A stretch of 33,056 nt of DNA from CAZVUW01 sp964629825. Its GTDB lineage: Bacteria > Actinomycetota > Nitriliruptoria > Euzebyales > Egibacteraceae. Position numbers and translations under genes: made by a program. This document shows positions 8,937-17,820 of this stretch, one piece after another (within the stretch, counting starts at the first letter, position 1; each line of letters begins with the position of its first letter). The notes under the pieces were generated by a model that was not told where the DNA came from, ran no database searches, and saw only the letters and a list, made by a program, of their open reading frames with translations. The DNA is taken from NCBI GenBank assembly GCA_964629825.1, contig CAZVUW010000025.1, positions 1 through 33,056 of the forward strand, written 5' to 3'.

Positions 8937-9710
8937 TCAGTCGCGGGCATCGGCCCGCTGCGGCCGCTGGCCGAAGATGGCCTCGCCGACCCTCACGATG
9001 GTGGCGCCCTCCTCGACCGCGGTCTCGAAGTCGCCCGACATCCCCATCGATAGATGTTGCACCTCGGGGAAGCGGCCCCGCAGGTCGTCTCGCAGCTCGC
9101 GCAGCCGCCGGAACAGCGGCCGCGGGTCCACCCCCAGGGGCGGGATGGTCATCAGCCCCTCGCAGGCGATGCCCTCCAGCCCGCGCACGCGTGCGACGAG
9201 CTGGATGGTCTCATCGACCGGGCAGCCGCCCTTCGCCGGGTCATCCCCCACATTGACCTGCACGAGGACCCGCTGCACGCCGCCACGCGGGGCCATGCGC
9301 TCGGCGATGGCCTCGGCGAGCTCGAAGCGGTCGACCGAGTGGATGAGGCTGGCGAGCCCCACCACGTCGCGCACCTTGTTGCGCTGCAGGCGGCCGACGA
9401 AGTGCCAGCGCACGCCCGGGCCGATCTCCTCGCTCTTGCGCCGCAGCTCCTGTGCCCGGCTCTCGCCGAAGTCCGCCTGGCCGACGCGCCGGCCGGCGCG
9501 GATGGCCTCCGCGTCGAAGCCCTTGCTGACTGCGACCAGCGTGACCGCGTGCGGCGACCGGCCGACGCGCTCGGCGGCGGCGGCGATCCGCAGCTGCACC
9601 TCGGATAGGCGCTGGCGCAGCGCCAGATCCCCATCCGCGCGCACGCCCGCTCCACCCGCCGGGACGGCGGACGAGCGGTGGTCGCTGCGGATGTCGGAGT
9701 GCACAGGCAT
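8937..9710 (-). CDS. yggS: YggS/PLPBP-family pyridoxal-phosphate homeostasis protein
   Basis: This is a single-domain, alanine-racemase-like barrel that holds PLP and affects vitamin B6 and amino-acid balance; no enzyme activity is established for the family. The PLP lysine is in VAVSKG (K63 from the ATG). FGESRAQEL, WHFVGRLQRNKV, HSVDR, MTIPPLG and LSMGMSGDFETAVEEGATIVRVG are all family hallmarks. ATG 9710 gives 257 residues but has no ribosome site. GTG 9644 follows GGTGGAG at a good distance and gives 235 residues, nearer the family norm, so it may be the true start. The gene follows ftsZ by 77 bp. The pgeF (laccase-domain) gene often found between them is absent. Confidence 0.94.
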   Translation of the reverse strand: MPVHSDIRSDHRSSAVPAGGAGVRADGDLALRQRLSEVQLRIAAAAERVGRSPHAVTLVAVSKGFDAEAIRAGRRVGQADFGESRAQELRRKSEEIGPGVRWHFVGRLQRNKVRDVVGLASLIHSVDRFELAEAIAERMAPRGGVQRVLVQVNVGDDPAKGGCPVDETIQLVARVRGLEGIACEGLMTIPPLGVDPRPLFRRLRELRDDLRGRFPEVQHLSMGMSGDFETAVEEGATIVRVGEAIFGQRPQRADARD

Positions 9711-9787
9711 TCGGCCCGAGTCTAGGTAGGTCGCGGTCCCGGCCGGCGTAGGCGCTCCACACCGACCCCTTTCGGCAGACGCAACGG

Positions 9788-10981
9788 CTAGCGCTTCAGG
9801 AAGGACGGGATGTCGAGGTCGTCGTCGTCCCCGATGCGGATCGGTGCCTCCTCGGCCGCGGGACGACGGAAGACCTCATCCTCCTCGTCCTCGTCCTCCT
9901 CCTCGATGAGGGGGCGCGGCTGCGGCGCCGGCGTGGCGGCGGCCGGGGCCTCCTCGGCCGGGGCGGGCGGCTCCTCGCGCGGCTCCGAGCGCTCCGGCGC
10001 GCGCAGCGTGGCGCCGCCGACGGACATCGGCGCGGGGACGTCGGCGAAGCCGGCCGCGATGACGGTCACCTTGACCTCATCACCCAGGGCGTCATCGATC
10101 ACGGCTCCGAAGATGATGTTGGCGTCGGGGTCGGCGGCCTCCGCGATGACCTCGGCCGCCTCGTTCACCTCGAACAGGCCGAGGTCGCTGCCTCCGGCGA
10201 TCGTCAGCAGCACGCCGCGGGCGCCCTCGATGGATGCCTCGAGCAGGGGCGAGGACACGGCCATGCGGGCGGCCTCCAGCGAGCGCTGCTCGCCGCGCGC
10301 CTTGCCGATGCCCATGAGGGCGCTTCCGGCGTCGCGCATCACGGTGGAGACGTCGGCGAAGTCGGTGTTGATCAGGCCAGGGGTCGTGATCAGGTCGGTG
10401 ATGCCCTGGACACCGTGCAGGAGGACGTCGTCGGCCAAGCGGAAGGCCTGGAGGACCGAGGTCTCCTGGTCGGAGATCTCCAGCAGACGGTCGTTGGGGA
10501 TCACGATGAGCGTGTCGACGGCCTCGCGGAGCTCCTCGATGCCCTTCTCGGCCTGGACGCCGCGGCGACGGCCCTCGAATGTGAACGGCCGGGTGCACAC
10601 GCCGATGGTCAGGGCGCCGAGGCCCTTGGCGATCTCCGCGACGACCGGAGCGCCACCGGTGCCGGTGCCACCGCCCTCGCCGGCGGTGACGAACACCATG
10701 TCCGCGCCCTTGAGGACCTCCTCGATCTCGTCGCGGTGCTCCTCGGCCGCCTTGCGTCCCACCTCGGGGTTGCTGCCGGCGCCGAGACCACGCGTGAGCT
10801 CACGGCCGATGTCGAGCTTCACGTCCGCGTCGGACATCAGGAGTGCCTGAGCGTCCGTGTTCACGGCGATGAACTCGACGCCCTTGAGCCCGGCCTCGAT
10901 CCTCCGGTTGACCGCGTTCACACCGCCGCCGCCGATGCCGACGACCTTGATGACCGCGAGGTAGTTCTGAGGTGGCGCCAC
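9788..10981 (-). CDS. ftsZ: Cell division GTPase FtsZ
   Basis: FtsZ is the tubulin-like GTPase that assembles the cytokinetic Z-ring. From GTG 10981 it has 397 residues. GIGGGGVNAV is near the N-terminus, the tubulin signature GGGTGTG is at 103-109, and the T7 loop NTDFAD is at 205-210. After about 320 comes an acidic, Pro/Ala/Glu-rich linker, then the C-terminal peptide DLDIPSFLKR, which binds SepF. AAGGAGAG lies just upstream of this GTG. The frame is open for 16 more codons upstream to 11029, but that part lacks similarity. It is the last gene of the dcw cluster, 235 bp from ftsQ, and appears to have its own promoter in that gap. Confidence 0.98.
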   Translation of the reverse strand: MAPPQNYLAVIKVVGIGGGGVNAVNRRIEAGLKGVEFIAVNTDAQALLMSDADVKLDIGRELTRGLGAGSNPEVGRKAAEEHRDEIEEVLKGADMVFVTAGEGGGTGTGGAPVVAEIAKGLGALTIGVCTRPFTFEGRRRGVQAEKGIEELREAVDTLIVIPNDRLLEISDQETSVLQAFRLADDVLLHGVQGITDLITTPGLINTDFADVSTVMRDAGSALMGIGKARGEQRSLEAARMAVSSPLLEASIEGARGVLLTIAGGSDLGLFEVNEAAEVIAEAADPDANIIFGAVIDDALGDEVKVTVIAAGFADVPAPMSVGGATLRAPERSEPREEPPAPAEEAPAAATPAPQPRPLIEEEDEDEEDEVFRRPAAEEAPIRIGDDDDLDIPSFLKR

Positions 10982-11093
10982 TGGATCTCTCCTTGTCGCT
11001 GGGGTGCCGTCCAGCGGGCCGGCTGCCACCGCGCCGCTGTCGGAACCCGCGCCGCGCCGGGCCCGGGAGGGGTTGGCGAGGCGGGGGAAGAAA

Positions 11094-11129
11094 CTCTCAC
11101 CCTCTAGTTCAGGGTTATAGTTATGTCAA
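11094..11129 (-). promoter_or_regulatory. Candidate ftsZ promoter with inverted repeat
   Basis: On the minus strand a perfect TTGACA (11129-11124) is followed 17 nt on by TAGAGG (11106-11101), a weak -10. The -10 region overlaps ACCCT/AGGGT arms (11115-11111 and 11103-11099) around a 7-nt loop. The local sequence is unusually AT-rich for this window. It would give a leader of about 110 nt before the ftsZ GTG. The -35 is convincing; the -10 is uncertain, and the repeat may be a protein site or an RNA hairpin. The rest of the 235-bp ftsQ-ftsZ gap shows no gene. Confidence 0.5.
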
Positions 11130-11216
11130 CCTCGACCGATGGACCTTACGCACTTGAGGCTTCGTGGTCAAGCCGACGGACGTGTGCTGCTGGCGGCCAT
11201 CAGTTGAACGGGACGC

Positions 11217-12038
11217 TCAGCCCTGAGCCGGGATCAGCACCGGGTTGTCGGGCGCACGGACGTCCAGCTCGGCGACGCCGATGTCCTCTCGGCCCTGGAG
11301 CGCGGCCTGCTCCCGCGCCTGATCGAGCAGCAGGTTGATGACCCTGGCCTTGTCCTCTACGCGCTCTGCGCGGCCGAAGCGCACCCACACATCGCTGTCC
11401 AAGAGGTGCAGTCGCAGCGAGCGCTCGCTGGAGGCCTCGTAGCGATCCACCTGCGCCCGCAGGGGCCCGGGCAGCTCCAGGTGGACGGCCAGGGCGTTGC
11501 GCACGGCGGCGTCCGATGCCCTGTCCCCGGGCCCGGGCAGCACGGAGTCCGGCGCATCGATGACGACCAGGTCCTCCTCCTCGCCCCCGCCGACCACGAC
11601 CCCGTCGGCGTCGAGCAGCCAGGAGGCCTCCGGCAGACGCACGACCGCCACCGGGGTCCGCACGTCGACCGCCACGGAGATGGTTGAGGGAGGCCGCCGG
11701 GACACCGCGACCGAGCGCACCCAGGGCAGCCGGGCCACGTCCGCGCGCACGGCCTCCAGGTCCACCTCCAGCAGCCGCTCCCCCGGCCGGATGCCGGCCA
11801 GGCTGCGCACCAGCTCGCTCCGCTCTCCCGTGACGCCCTCGATGACCACCTCGTCCACGGCGAACAGCGGCGAGCGCGTCACGGCATAGGCGCCTGCAGC
11901 CAGCGCGACGACGGCCACCAGGCTGAGGAGCTGCAGGCGGCGGCGCCTGCGCTGCTCCTCGGCGACGGCGCGGCGGCGCTCGCGGATGCGCTCGTCCATC
12001 GGCGGTCGGCTCCCGCGCGGCGGGGCGGAGGCGCTCAT
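11217..12038 (-). CDS. ftsQ: Cell division protein FtsQ
   Basis: FtsQ is a bitopic divisome protein that bridges FtsL/FtsB-type proteins with FtsW/FtsI. The 273-residue product has an arginine-rich cytoplasmic tail (about 15-35), one membrane helix near 37-52, and an extracytoplasmic POTRA domain starting SPLFAVDEVVIEGV at about 56. The FtsQ beta domain follows, with LPWVRSVAVSRRPPSTISVAV and RTPVAVV. Its ATG overlaps the murB stop by 4 nt. The placement murB-ftsQ-ftsZ is the standard end of an actinobacterial dcw cluster. No ftsA gene follows, as expected in this phylum. Confidence 0.93.
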   Translation of the reverse strand: MSASAPPRGSRPPMDERIRERRRAVAEEQRRRRRLQLLSLVAVVALAAGAYAVTRSPLFAVDEVVIEGVTGERSELVRSLAGIRPGERLLEVDLEAVRADVARLPWVRSVAVSRRPPSTISVAVDVRTPVAVVRLPEASWLLDADGVVVGGGEEEDLVVIDAPDSVLPGPGDRASDAAVRNALAVHLELPGPLRAQVDRYEASSERSLRLHLLDSDVWVRFGRAERVEDKARVINLLLDQAREQAALQGREDIGVAELDVRAPDNPVLIPAQG

Positions 12039-13021
12039 CGCCGCTCCCCCGCGAGCTCCTCGAACCCGGCGATCACGACCTCCGTCTCCAGGCGGACCCC
12101 GTGCACGCGGTGCACCGTCTCCTGCACATGGCGGATGACCGCCAGCACATCGGCCGCCGTGCCGCCCGGGTCCACGGTTATGAAGTTCGCGTGCACCGGG
12201 CTGACGCGGGCGCCGCCGACGCGATGGTCCTTCAGACCCGCCGCCTCGATGAGCCGGCCCGCAGACTCCCGGGGTGGGTTGCGGAAGACGCTTCCGCAGG
12301 AGGGCTCGCTGAGCGGCTGGTGGGCGCGGCGCCAGCGGCGCATCTCGTCCATCTCCGCGCGCAGCGCCTCGGCGGAGGCCGGGCGCAGGCGCAGGCGCGC
12401 GCTGATCACGACCGCGTCGGCCGGCAGCTCGGTGTGGCGATAGCGCATGCCCAGCCGCTCAGCCGGGATGCGCTCGACGCGGCCCCCGTGAGCCAGCCGG
12501 ACCACCTCGGCGTCGACCAGCACGTCGGCCATCTGCCCGCCGTGCGCACCGGCGTTCATGCGCACGGCACCGCCGAGGCTGCCCGGGATCGCGATGCCGA
12601 AGGCCAGCCCCGCCAGGCCGGCCCGCGCGGTCTTGGTCGCCAGCCCGGGCATCGGCTCTGCCGCTCCGGCCGTCACAAGTTCTCCGTCCACGGACACGCC
12701 CTGGAAGGAGCGCCCGAGCCGGACGACGACGCCCGGCCAGCCCTCGTCGGCGATCAACAGGTTGCTGCCGCGGCCGAGGATCAGCCACGGACGGTCGTGC
12801 TCGGCGCAGACGCGGGCGATGGCGACGAGGTCCGCCGCGTCCTCGGCGGTCACCAGCGCGGCCGCGGGACCGCCGACGCGCAGGGTCGTGTGGGGGGCCA
12901 GCGGCGCGTCGACCGCGATCTCTCCCCGGACGGCCGCTTGCAGCGCCGCCACGAGCCCGGCATGGCGTCCGCCGGCGCCCGACTTGTCGCGCCCCGTGCC
13001 GGACCCGCCGCCGACGGTCAT
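12035..13021 (-). CDS. murB: UDP-N-acetylenolpyruvoylglucosamine reductase
   Basis: This FAD enzyme reduces UDP-GlcNAc-enolpyruvate with NADPH to UDP-MurNAc, the second committed step of peptidoglycan synthesis. It has 328 residues. The FAD domain shows HTTLRVGGPA (44-53) and GRGSNLL (83-89). GIAIPGSLGGAVRMNAGAHG lies at 142-161. The substrate domain has the catalytic arginine region GMRYRHTEL, the proton-donor serine in SCGSVFRNP (S244), and the late glutamate in LETEV (E314). About 20 Gly-rich residues precede the conserved part. Start and stop overlap murC and ftsQ by 4 nt each (ATGA). Confidence 0.97.
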   Translation of the reverse strand: MTVGGGSGTGRDKSGAGGRHAGLVAALQAAVRGEIAVDAPLAPHTTLRVGGPAAALVTAEDAADLVAIARVCAEHDRPWLILGRGSNLLIADEGWPGVVVRLGRSFQGVSVDGELVTAGAAEPMPGLATKTARAGLAGLAFGIAIPGSLGGAVRMNAGAHGGQMADVLVDAEVVRLAHGGRVERIPAERLGMRYRHTELPADAVVISARLRLRPASAEALRAEMDEMRRWRRAHQPLSEPSCGSVFRNPPRESAGRLIEAAGLKDHRVGGARVSPVHANFITVDPGGTAADVLAVIRHVQETVHRVHGVRLETEVVIAGFEELAGERR

Positions 13022-14433
13022 GCGCCGCCCTCCAGCGCGGCCACGACGCGCGGGCCCTGCGCTGTGATGTCACCGGCGCCGAGCAGCAGCACGATGTCGC
13101 CGCTGACGGCGATCTCCGCCAGAGCCTCTGGCAGGGCGTCGACATCCGGCACGGCGCGCAGCCGGCCCCCGACGGCGGAGCCCTCCCCGATGATCTGGTC
13201 CGGTCCCGCGCCCGGCACCGGGGCCTCGCCAGCGGCGTACACGTCCGTCACCAGCGCCAGGTCGGCCTCCGCCAGCGCCCGGCCCAGATCGGTCCCGAAC
13301 GCCGCGGTGCGCGACCAGCGGTGCGGTTGGAAGGCGACCAGCACCCTGCCCCCGGGTCGCGCCTGCCGCGCGGCGCCGATGACCGCCCGGACCTCCGTCG
13401 GGTGGTGCGCGTAGTCGTCGATGACCAGCACGCCCCGCGACTCGCCGATCCGCTGGAAGCGGCGCCGCGTCCCGGCGAACGAGCCGATGCCGGCCCGGAT
13501 GTCCTCGACCTCGACGCCCGCCCACATCGCGGCGGCCGCGGCGGCCGCCGCGTTGCGGACGTTGTGCAGCCCCGGCTGGGGCAGGTGAAGGTCCGCCACC
13601 TCGAAGTCGGGGCCCCTGAGGCCGAACACCGCCCCGTCCGAGGCGAGCTGGAGACCGGTGATCCGCAGGTCGGCGTCATCTGCCGTGCCATAGGTGAGCA
13701 GCCGCCCATCGACGGCGGCACCGAGGCGCCGGGAGCCGGGGTCATCCCAGCACAGGATCACCGGAGCGCCGGGCGTGCGGCGGTCGAGGAAGCCGACGAA
13801 GGCCTCCATGAGCGCCACCTCGTCGGAGTACTCGTCGTGGTGGTCCATCTCGATGTTCGTCACCACCGCGCAGTCAGCGGTGAGGTGCAGGAAGGACCGG
13901 TAAGCCTCGTCCGCCTCGGCTACGAACAGCTCCCCCGCGCCCGAGCGAGCGCCGGCGTCGCGGTCGGCGAGCACCCCCCCGATGGCATAGCCGGGCTCGC
14001 GGCCGGCGCGCTCGAGGATGGTCGCGACCATGGCGGTGGTCGTGGTCTTGCCATGCGTGCCCGCGATCAGGATCCGCCGGCTGCCGGCCATGACGAGCTC
14101 CAGCAGCTGGGCGCGCAGCAGGACCGGCACGCCCCGCATCCGCGCGGCAGCCACCTCCGGGTTGTCGGCGGGGACTGCGCTGGAGATCACGACCAGGTCC
14201 GCGGCGCCGACGTGCTCGGCGGCGTGGCCGACGTGGACCTCGGCGCCCAGGGCGGCCAGGGCGTCCACAGCCCCACCGCCGCGCAGGTCGCTGCCGCTGA
14301 CCGGATGGCCGCGCTCGAGGAGGATGCGCGCCAGGGGGCTCATACCTGCCCCGCCGATGCCCACGAGGTGCACGCGTGCGCCGGGGGCAAGCGTGTCCGG
14401 GACCGGCGGGAGGTCGCCGTGCGCCCCGGTCAT
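13018..14433 (-). CDS. murC: UDP-N-acetylmuramate--L-alanine ligase
   Basis: This ATP-dependent ligase adds L-alanine to UDP-MurNAc, the first step of the stem peptide. From ATG 14433 it has 471 residues, the family norm. The UDP-binding motif VGIGGAGMSPLARIL is at 24-38, the ATP loop GTHGKTTTTA is at 125-134, and DYAHHPTEV opens the C-terminal ligase domain. VTNIEMDHHDEYSD matches the central domain. The ATG overlaps the murG stop (ATGA). The frame runs open far upstream in antisense-like sequence, but the start is fixed by the overlap and the conserved N-terminus. Confidence 0.97.
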   Translation of the reverse strand: MTGAHGDLPPVPDTLAPGARVHLVGIGGAGMSPLARILLERGHPVSGSDLRGGGAVDALAALGAEVHVGHAAEHVGAADLVVISSAVPADNPEVAAARMRGVPVLLRAQLLELVMAGSRRILIAGTHGKTTTTAMVATILERAGREPGYAIGGVLADRDAGARSGAGELFVAEADEAYRSFLHLTADCAVVTNIEMDHHDEYSDEVALMEAFVGFLDRRTPGAPVILCWDDPGSRRLGAAVDGRLLTYGTADDADLRITGLQLASDGAVFGLRGPDFEVADLHLPQPGLHNVRNAAAAAAAAMWAGVEVEDIRAGIGSFAGTRRRFQRIGESRGVLVIDDYAHHPTEVRAVIGAARQARPGGRVLVAFQPHRWSRTAAFGTDLGRALAEADLALVTDVYAAGEAPVPGAGPDQIIGEGSAVGGRLRAVPDVDALPEALAEIAVSGDIVLLLGAGDITAQGPRVVAALEGGA

Positions 14434-15587
14434 GACGCCTCCTCCGCGGTCGGCTCCGGCGGCAGCCCGGCCGCCTCCAGCAGTAGGCGGGCGACGGCCG
14501 ATGCAGCGTCCGGGCGTCCCAGGGCCCTGGCCGCCGCCCCCATCTCCGAGCACGCCTTCGAGTCGGTGAGCAGCGGTCCGGCCACCTCGAGCAGGCGCTC
14601 GGGCGTCAGCTCGGCGTCTGGGACGAGCACGGCGGCACCCGCCTGCGTCAGCGCCGCGGCGTTGGCGGTCTGCTCGTCGGCGGCGGCGTACGGGTACGGC
14701 ACCAGGATGCTCGGCAGGCCGCACGCCGTGAGCTCGGCGATGGTCGAGGCGCCGGAGCGGCACAGCACGAGGTCCGCGAGCGCGTAGGCGAGGTCCATCC
14801 GCTCGATGAATGGGACGCATGCGACCGGCGGCGCCGCAACGGCAGCCTGCCAGGCGGCCGCGACGCGCTCCGCGTCCCGCTGCCCGGCGGCGTGCAAGAC
14901 CTGCACGTCCCCGAGGGCGGCCAGGCTGGCGGCGGCGCCCACGGCGGCGGAGTTGAGGCGCTCGGCGCCGAGGCTGCCGCCGAAGACGAGCAGGGTGCGC
15001 CGGTCCGGTCGCAGCCCGAAGGCGGCCGCCGCCTCGGCCCGCAGCGCCTCCCGATCGGCGGAGGCGAGGCCGCGCACCTCGGCGCGCACCGGGTTGCCGG
15101 TGAAGACCACCCGGTCGGGATGCGGGAACCGGTGCTCGACCCCCGGCACGCTGATCGCCACCCTGCGCGCCCAGCGTGCGGCGATGCGGTTGGTCAGGCC
15201 GGGCACGGCGTTCTGCTCGTGCAGGACCAGCGGCACGCCGGCCAGGCGCGCGGCGGCGGCCAGCGGTCCTGCGGTGTAGCCGCCGAACGCGCCGGCGGCG
15301 AGCACACCGCGCTCGCGCAGCAGCCGCCGGAGGGTCAAAGCGCTGGACAGCACGACGGCGGGCACCGCCAGGTTGGAGAGGCTGACCTTGCGGCGCAGCG
15401 GTCGCGACCGGACGGTGTGCAGCCGCCAGCCCGCCGCCGGGACCAGCGTGGCCTCGAGGCGGTCGGCGGTGCCCACGAACTCCACGTCGAGGTCGGGCCG
15501 CAGCGCCTTGAGGGCCTGCGCCGTTGCCAGCGCCGGGGTGATGTGGCCTCCGGTGCCGCCGCCGGACAGGACGATCCTGGGCGTCAC
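14430..15587 (-). CDS. murG: Lipid II synthase, UDP-GlcNAc transferase MurG
   Basis: MurG transfers GlcNAc onto lipid I at the cytoplasmic membrane face to make lipid II. The 385-residue GT28 protein has the Gly-rich loop SGGGTGGHITPALA at 8-21, LHEQNAVPGLTNR, the central FGGSLGAERLN loop, and the donor-binding block RSGASTIAELTACGLPSILV followed by DEQTANA. It starts with GTG 15587, overlapping the ftsW stop by 4 nt, and ends overlapping murC. It is a complete peripheral membrane enzyme with nothing unusual seen. Confidence 0.97.
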   Translation of the reverse strand: MTPRIVLSGGGTGGHITPALATAQALKALRPDLDVEFVGTADRLEATLVPAAGWRLHTVRSRPLRRKVSLSNLAVPAVVLSSALTLRRLLRERGVLAAGAFGGYTAGPLAAAARLAGVPLVLHEQNAVPGLTNRIAARWARRVAISVPGVEHRFPHPDRVVFTGNPVRAEVRGLASADREALRAEAAAAFGLRPDRRTLLVFGGSLGAERLNSAAVGAAASLAALGDVQVLHAAGQRDAERVAAAWQAAVAAPPVACVPFIERMDLAYALADLVLCRSGASTIAELTACGLPSILVPYPYAAADEQTANAAALTQAGAAVLVPDAELTPERLLEVAGPLLTDSKACSEMGAAARALGRPDAASAVARLLLEAAGLPPEPTAEEAS

Positions 15588-16786
15588 GACGCTCCCCTCG
15601 CGACGTCCTCGGCGGGCTCATCTGCCGCGGCGCCGGGCTCGGGCTCGCGGCCGGCGCGCGCAACCGACATCAGCACTCCCAGCGCCGCCATGGTCACCAG
15701 CAGCGACGAGCCGCCCGAGCTGACCAGCGGGAGGGTCACGCCGGTGACGGGCAGCAGCCCGACGACGGAGCCGATGTTGATCGCGGCCTGCAGAAGGAGG
15801 CCCCAGGTGATGCCGGCCGCCAGCAGCCGCCCGAAGGGGTCGGGTGCACGCCGGGCGGCGCGCGTGCCGGCGACCGCCAGGGCCACGAAGAGCCCCAGGA
15901 CCGTGAGGGTGCCGAACAGCCCCAGCTCCTCGCCGATGATCGCGAAGATGAAGTCGGTGTGGGCGTTGGGCACGTACAACCACTGCCCGCGCCCCTGGCC
16001 CAGGCCGCGCCCGAACAGCCCGCCGGAGCCCAGCGCCAGCAGCCCCTGGATCGTCTGGTAGCCGAAGCCGTCCGAGTACGCGGCCGGGTCCAGCCAGGCG
16101 GCGATGCGGCCGCGGCGGAACCCTGCGGTGGCGATGCCCAGGACGCCGGCGGCGACCACCGACCCGGCTCCCACCGCGACTATGCGCAGGGGCAGCCCGG
16201 CCGTGTACAGGCACACCCCCCCGACGGCGGCGATCAGCGCTGCCGTCTCCAGGTCCGGCCCGGCCAGCACCAGCCCTGCCGCCAGCACGATGCCGGGGAC
16301 GGCGGGCAGCAGCAGGCTGTACAGATCTCCCTTGCGCAGACGCCGCCAGCGGCCGGCCAGCAGGGCACCCAGCCACAGCGGCAGCGCCAGCTTGAGCAGC
16401 TCGGTGGGCTGGATGCTCAGCGGCCCGACCTCGAACCAGCGCCGCGCCCCGCCCACCTCCTTGCCGAGGCCGGGGACCAGGACCAGGGCGCACAGGGCCA
16501 GCGCCACGAGGAAGATCGGTCCGGCCCAGCGCCGCAGCCGGCGGTAGTCGACGGCCGCCGCGACCACCAGGACGGGCAGCCCGAGCAGGGTCCACTGCAG
16601 CTGCCGGGCGAAGATGTCGAAGGCATCGCCGGTCAGGTCGGCCGAGCGCACGAACGAGGCCGAGAAGGTCATCACCAGGCCGAGGACCGACAGCGCCGCA
16701 ACGGTGGCGGCGAGCAGCCAGAACTCGGCCGTCGAGCGGCCGGCGGGTCGCAGACGGCGGCGCTCCGCCTCCGGCGTCCGGCTCAT
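15584..16786 (-). CDS. ftsW: Septal peptidoglycan glycosyltransferase FtsW
   Basis: FtsW is a SEDS-family polytopic membrane enzyme that polymerises lipid II at the septum with its partner FtsI. From ATG 16786 it has 400 residues and about ten hydrophobic segments. Hallmarks are GARRWFEVGPLSIQPTELLKLA, the extracellular HTDFIFAIIGEELG with the catalytic aspartate, and LPVTGVTLPLVSSGGSS. The ATG overlaps the mraY stop (ATGA). The frame is open upstream to 17131, but that part is antisense-like low-complexity sequence inside mraY. A murD gene usually separates mraY and ftsW; here they overlap directly. RodA is the alternative, but the dcw position supports FtsW. Confidence 0.95.
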   Translation of the reverse strand: MSRTPEAERRRLRPAGRSTAEFWLLAATVAALSVLGLVMTFSASFVRSADLTGDAFDIFARQLQWTLLGLPVLVVAAAVDYRRLRRWAGPIFLVALALCALVLVPGLGKEVGGARRWFEVGPLSIQPTELLKLALPLWLGALLAGRWRRLRKGDLYSLLLPAVPGIVLAAGLVLAGPDLETAALIAAVGGVCLYTAGLPLRIVAVGAGSVVAAGVLGIATAGFRRGRIAAWLDPAAYSDGFGYQTIQGLLALGSGGLFGRGLGQGRGQWLYVPNAHTDFIFAIIGEELGLFGTLTVLGLFVALAVAGTRAARRAPDPFGRLLAAGITWGLLLQAAINIGSVVGLLPVTGVTLPLVSSGGSSLLVTMAALGVLMSVARAGREPEPGAAADEPAEDVARGAS

Positions 16787-17820
16787 CCGCCCGTCCCGCT
16801 GCGCCCGAGGTAGTCGGCGTAGAACAGCCCGAGGCCGAAGGCCACGGACAGGCCGCCGATGATCCAGAAGCGCACGATGACCGTGACCTCCTGCCAGCCG
16901 ACCAGCTCGAAGTGGTGGTGCAGAGGCGCCATCTTGAACACCCGGCGCTTGAACAGCCGGAAGCTGGCGACCTGCACGATCACGCTCATCGTCTCGATGA
17001 CGAACAGGCCGCAGAGGATGATCAGCAGGAGCTCGGTCTCCGTCAGAACGGCCAGCGCGGCCAGCATCCCGCCGATCGCCAGCGAGCCGGTGTCGCCCAT
17101 GAAGATCTTGGCCGGCGGCGCGTTCCACCACAGGAACCCGAGGCAGGCGCCCATGGCCGCGGCGGCGGCGATCGCCAGGGCGTTGGAGTGCGCGAAGGCC
17201 TCGGGCGTGTACCAGGCCTCATGGCGGAAGATCCAGAAGGCGATGATCGTGTAGGCGCCGAACACGAGCGCGCTCGTCCCCGCGGCCAGTCCGTCCAAGC
17301 CGTCGGTCAGGTTCACGGCGTTCGACGTGGCCGCCAGGATCACGAACGCCCACACGACGAAGAGCCGGCCCAGGTTGATGTCGACCGGCCCGATGAACGT
17401 CAGGCTCGTCGAGATGCCCGCCAGCTCGACCGCGGCCAGGGCGAATGCGATCGCGATGACCGCCTGGCCGCCGAACTTGGCCGTCTTGGTCAGCCCCAGG
17501 TTCCGGTTGCGGCGCAGCTTGATGTAGTCGTCGATGAAGCCGACCAGGCCCATCCCCGCGAAGGTGCCCATCGCGACGAGCCCGCCGGCGGAGTCGGCCG
17601 GGCCGAACACCAGCGTCGCCACGAAGTAGCCGCCAAGGGCGGCCAGGATGATCGCGGCGCCGCCCATGGTCGGGGTGCCCCGCTTGATCATGTGCGCCTG
17701 CGGCCCGTCCTCGCGGATCAGCTGGCCGTAGCCGCGGGTGCGGAAGAAGCGGATGACCAGCGGCGTGCCGATCAGCGACAGCACCATCGCGACGCTCGAG
17801 GCAACGAGGATCGGCCTCAC
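16783..17820 (-). CDS. mraY: Phospho-N-acetylmuramoyl-pentapeptide transferase
   Basis: MraY moves phospho-MurNAc-pentapeptide from UDP to undecaprenyl phosphate, making lipid I. The 345-residue protein has about ten membrane helices. Conserved parts are KRGTPTMGG (46-54), the metal-binding aspartates in GFIDDYIKL (D97, D98), NLTDGLDGL (170-178), FMGDTGSLAIGG, and the histidine-rich MAPLHHHFELVGW near the C-terminus. The start is GTG 17820, which overlaps the murF stop by 4 nt; its own stop overlaps ftsW. No changes at catalytic positions were seen. Confidence 0.98.
   Translation of the reverse strand: MRPILVASSVAMVLSLIGTPLVIRFFRTRGYGQLIREDGPQAHMIKRGTPTMGGAAIILAALGGYFVATLVFGPADSAGGLVAMGTFAGMGLVGFIDDYIKLRRNRNLGLTKTAKFGGQAVIAIAFALAAVELAGISTSLTFIGPVDINLGRLFVVWAFVILAATSNAVNLTDGLDGLAAGTSALVFGAYTIIAFWIFRHEAWYTPEAFAHSNALAIAAAAAMGACLGFLWWNAPPAKIFMGDTGSLAIGGMLAALAVLTETELLLIILCGLFVIETMSVIVQVASFRLFKRRVFKMAPLHHHFELVGWQEVTVIVRFWIIGGLSVAFGLGLFYADYLGRSGTGG

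Noticed and set aside
10982..11029. Upstream extension of ftsZ to 11029
   Set aside because: The 16 extra residues are unlike FtsZ, and AAGGAGAG lies directly before GTG 10981.
13321..14787. Plus-strand 488-codon frame over murC and murG
   Set aside because: It is a mirror of codon bias in two conserved genes, with no start signal or homology.
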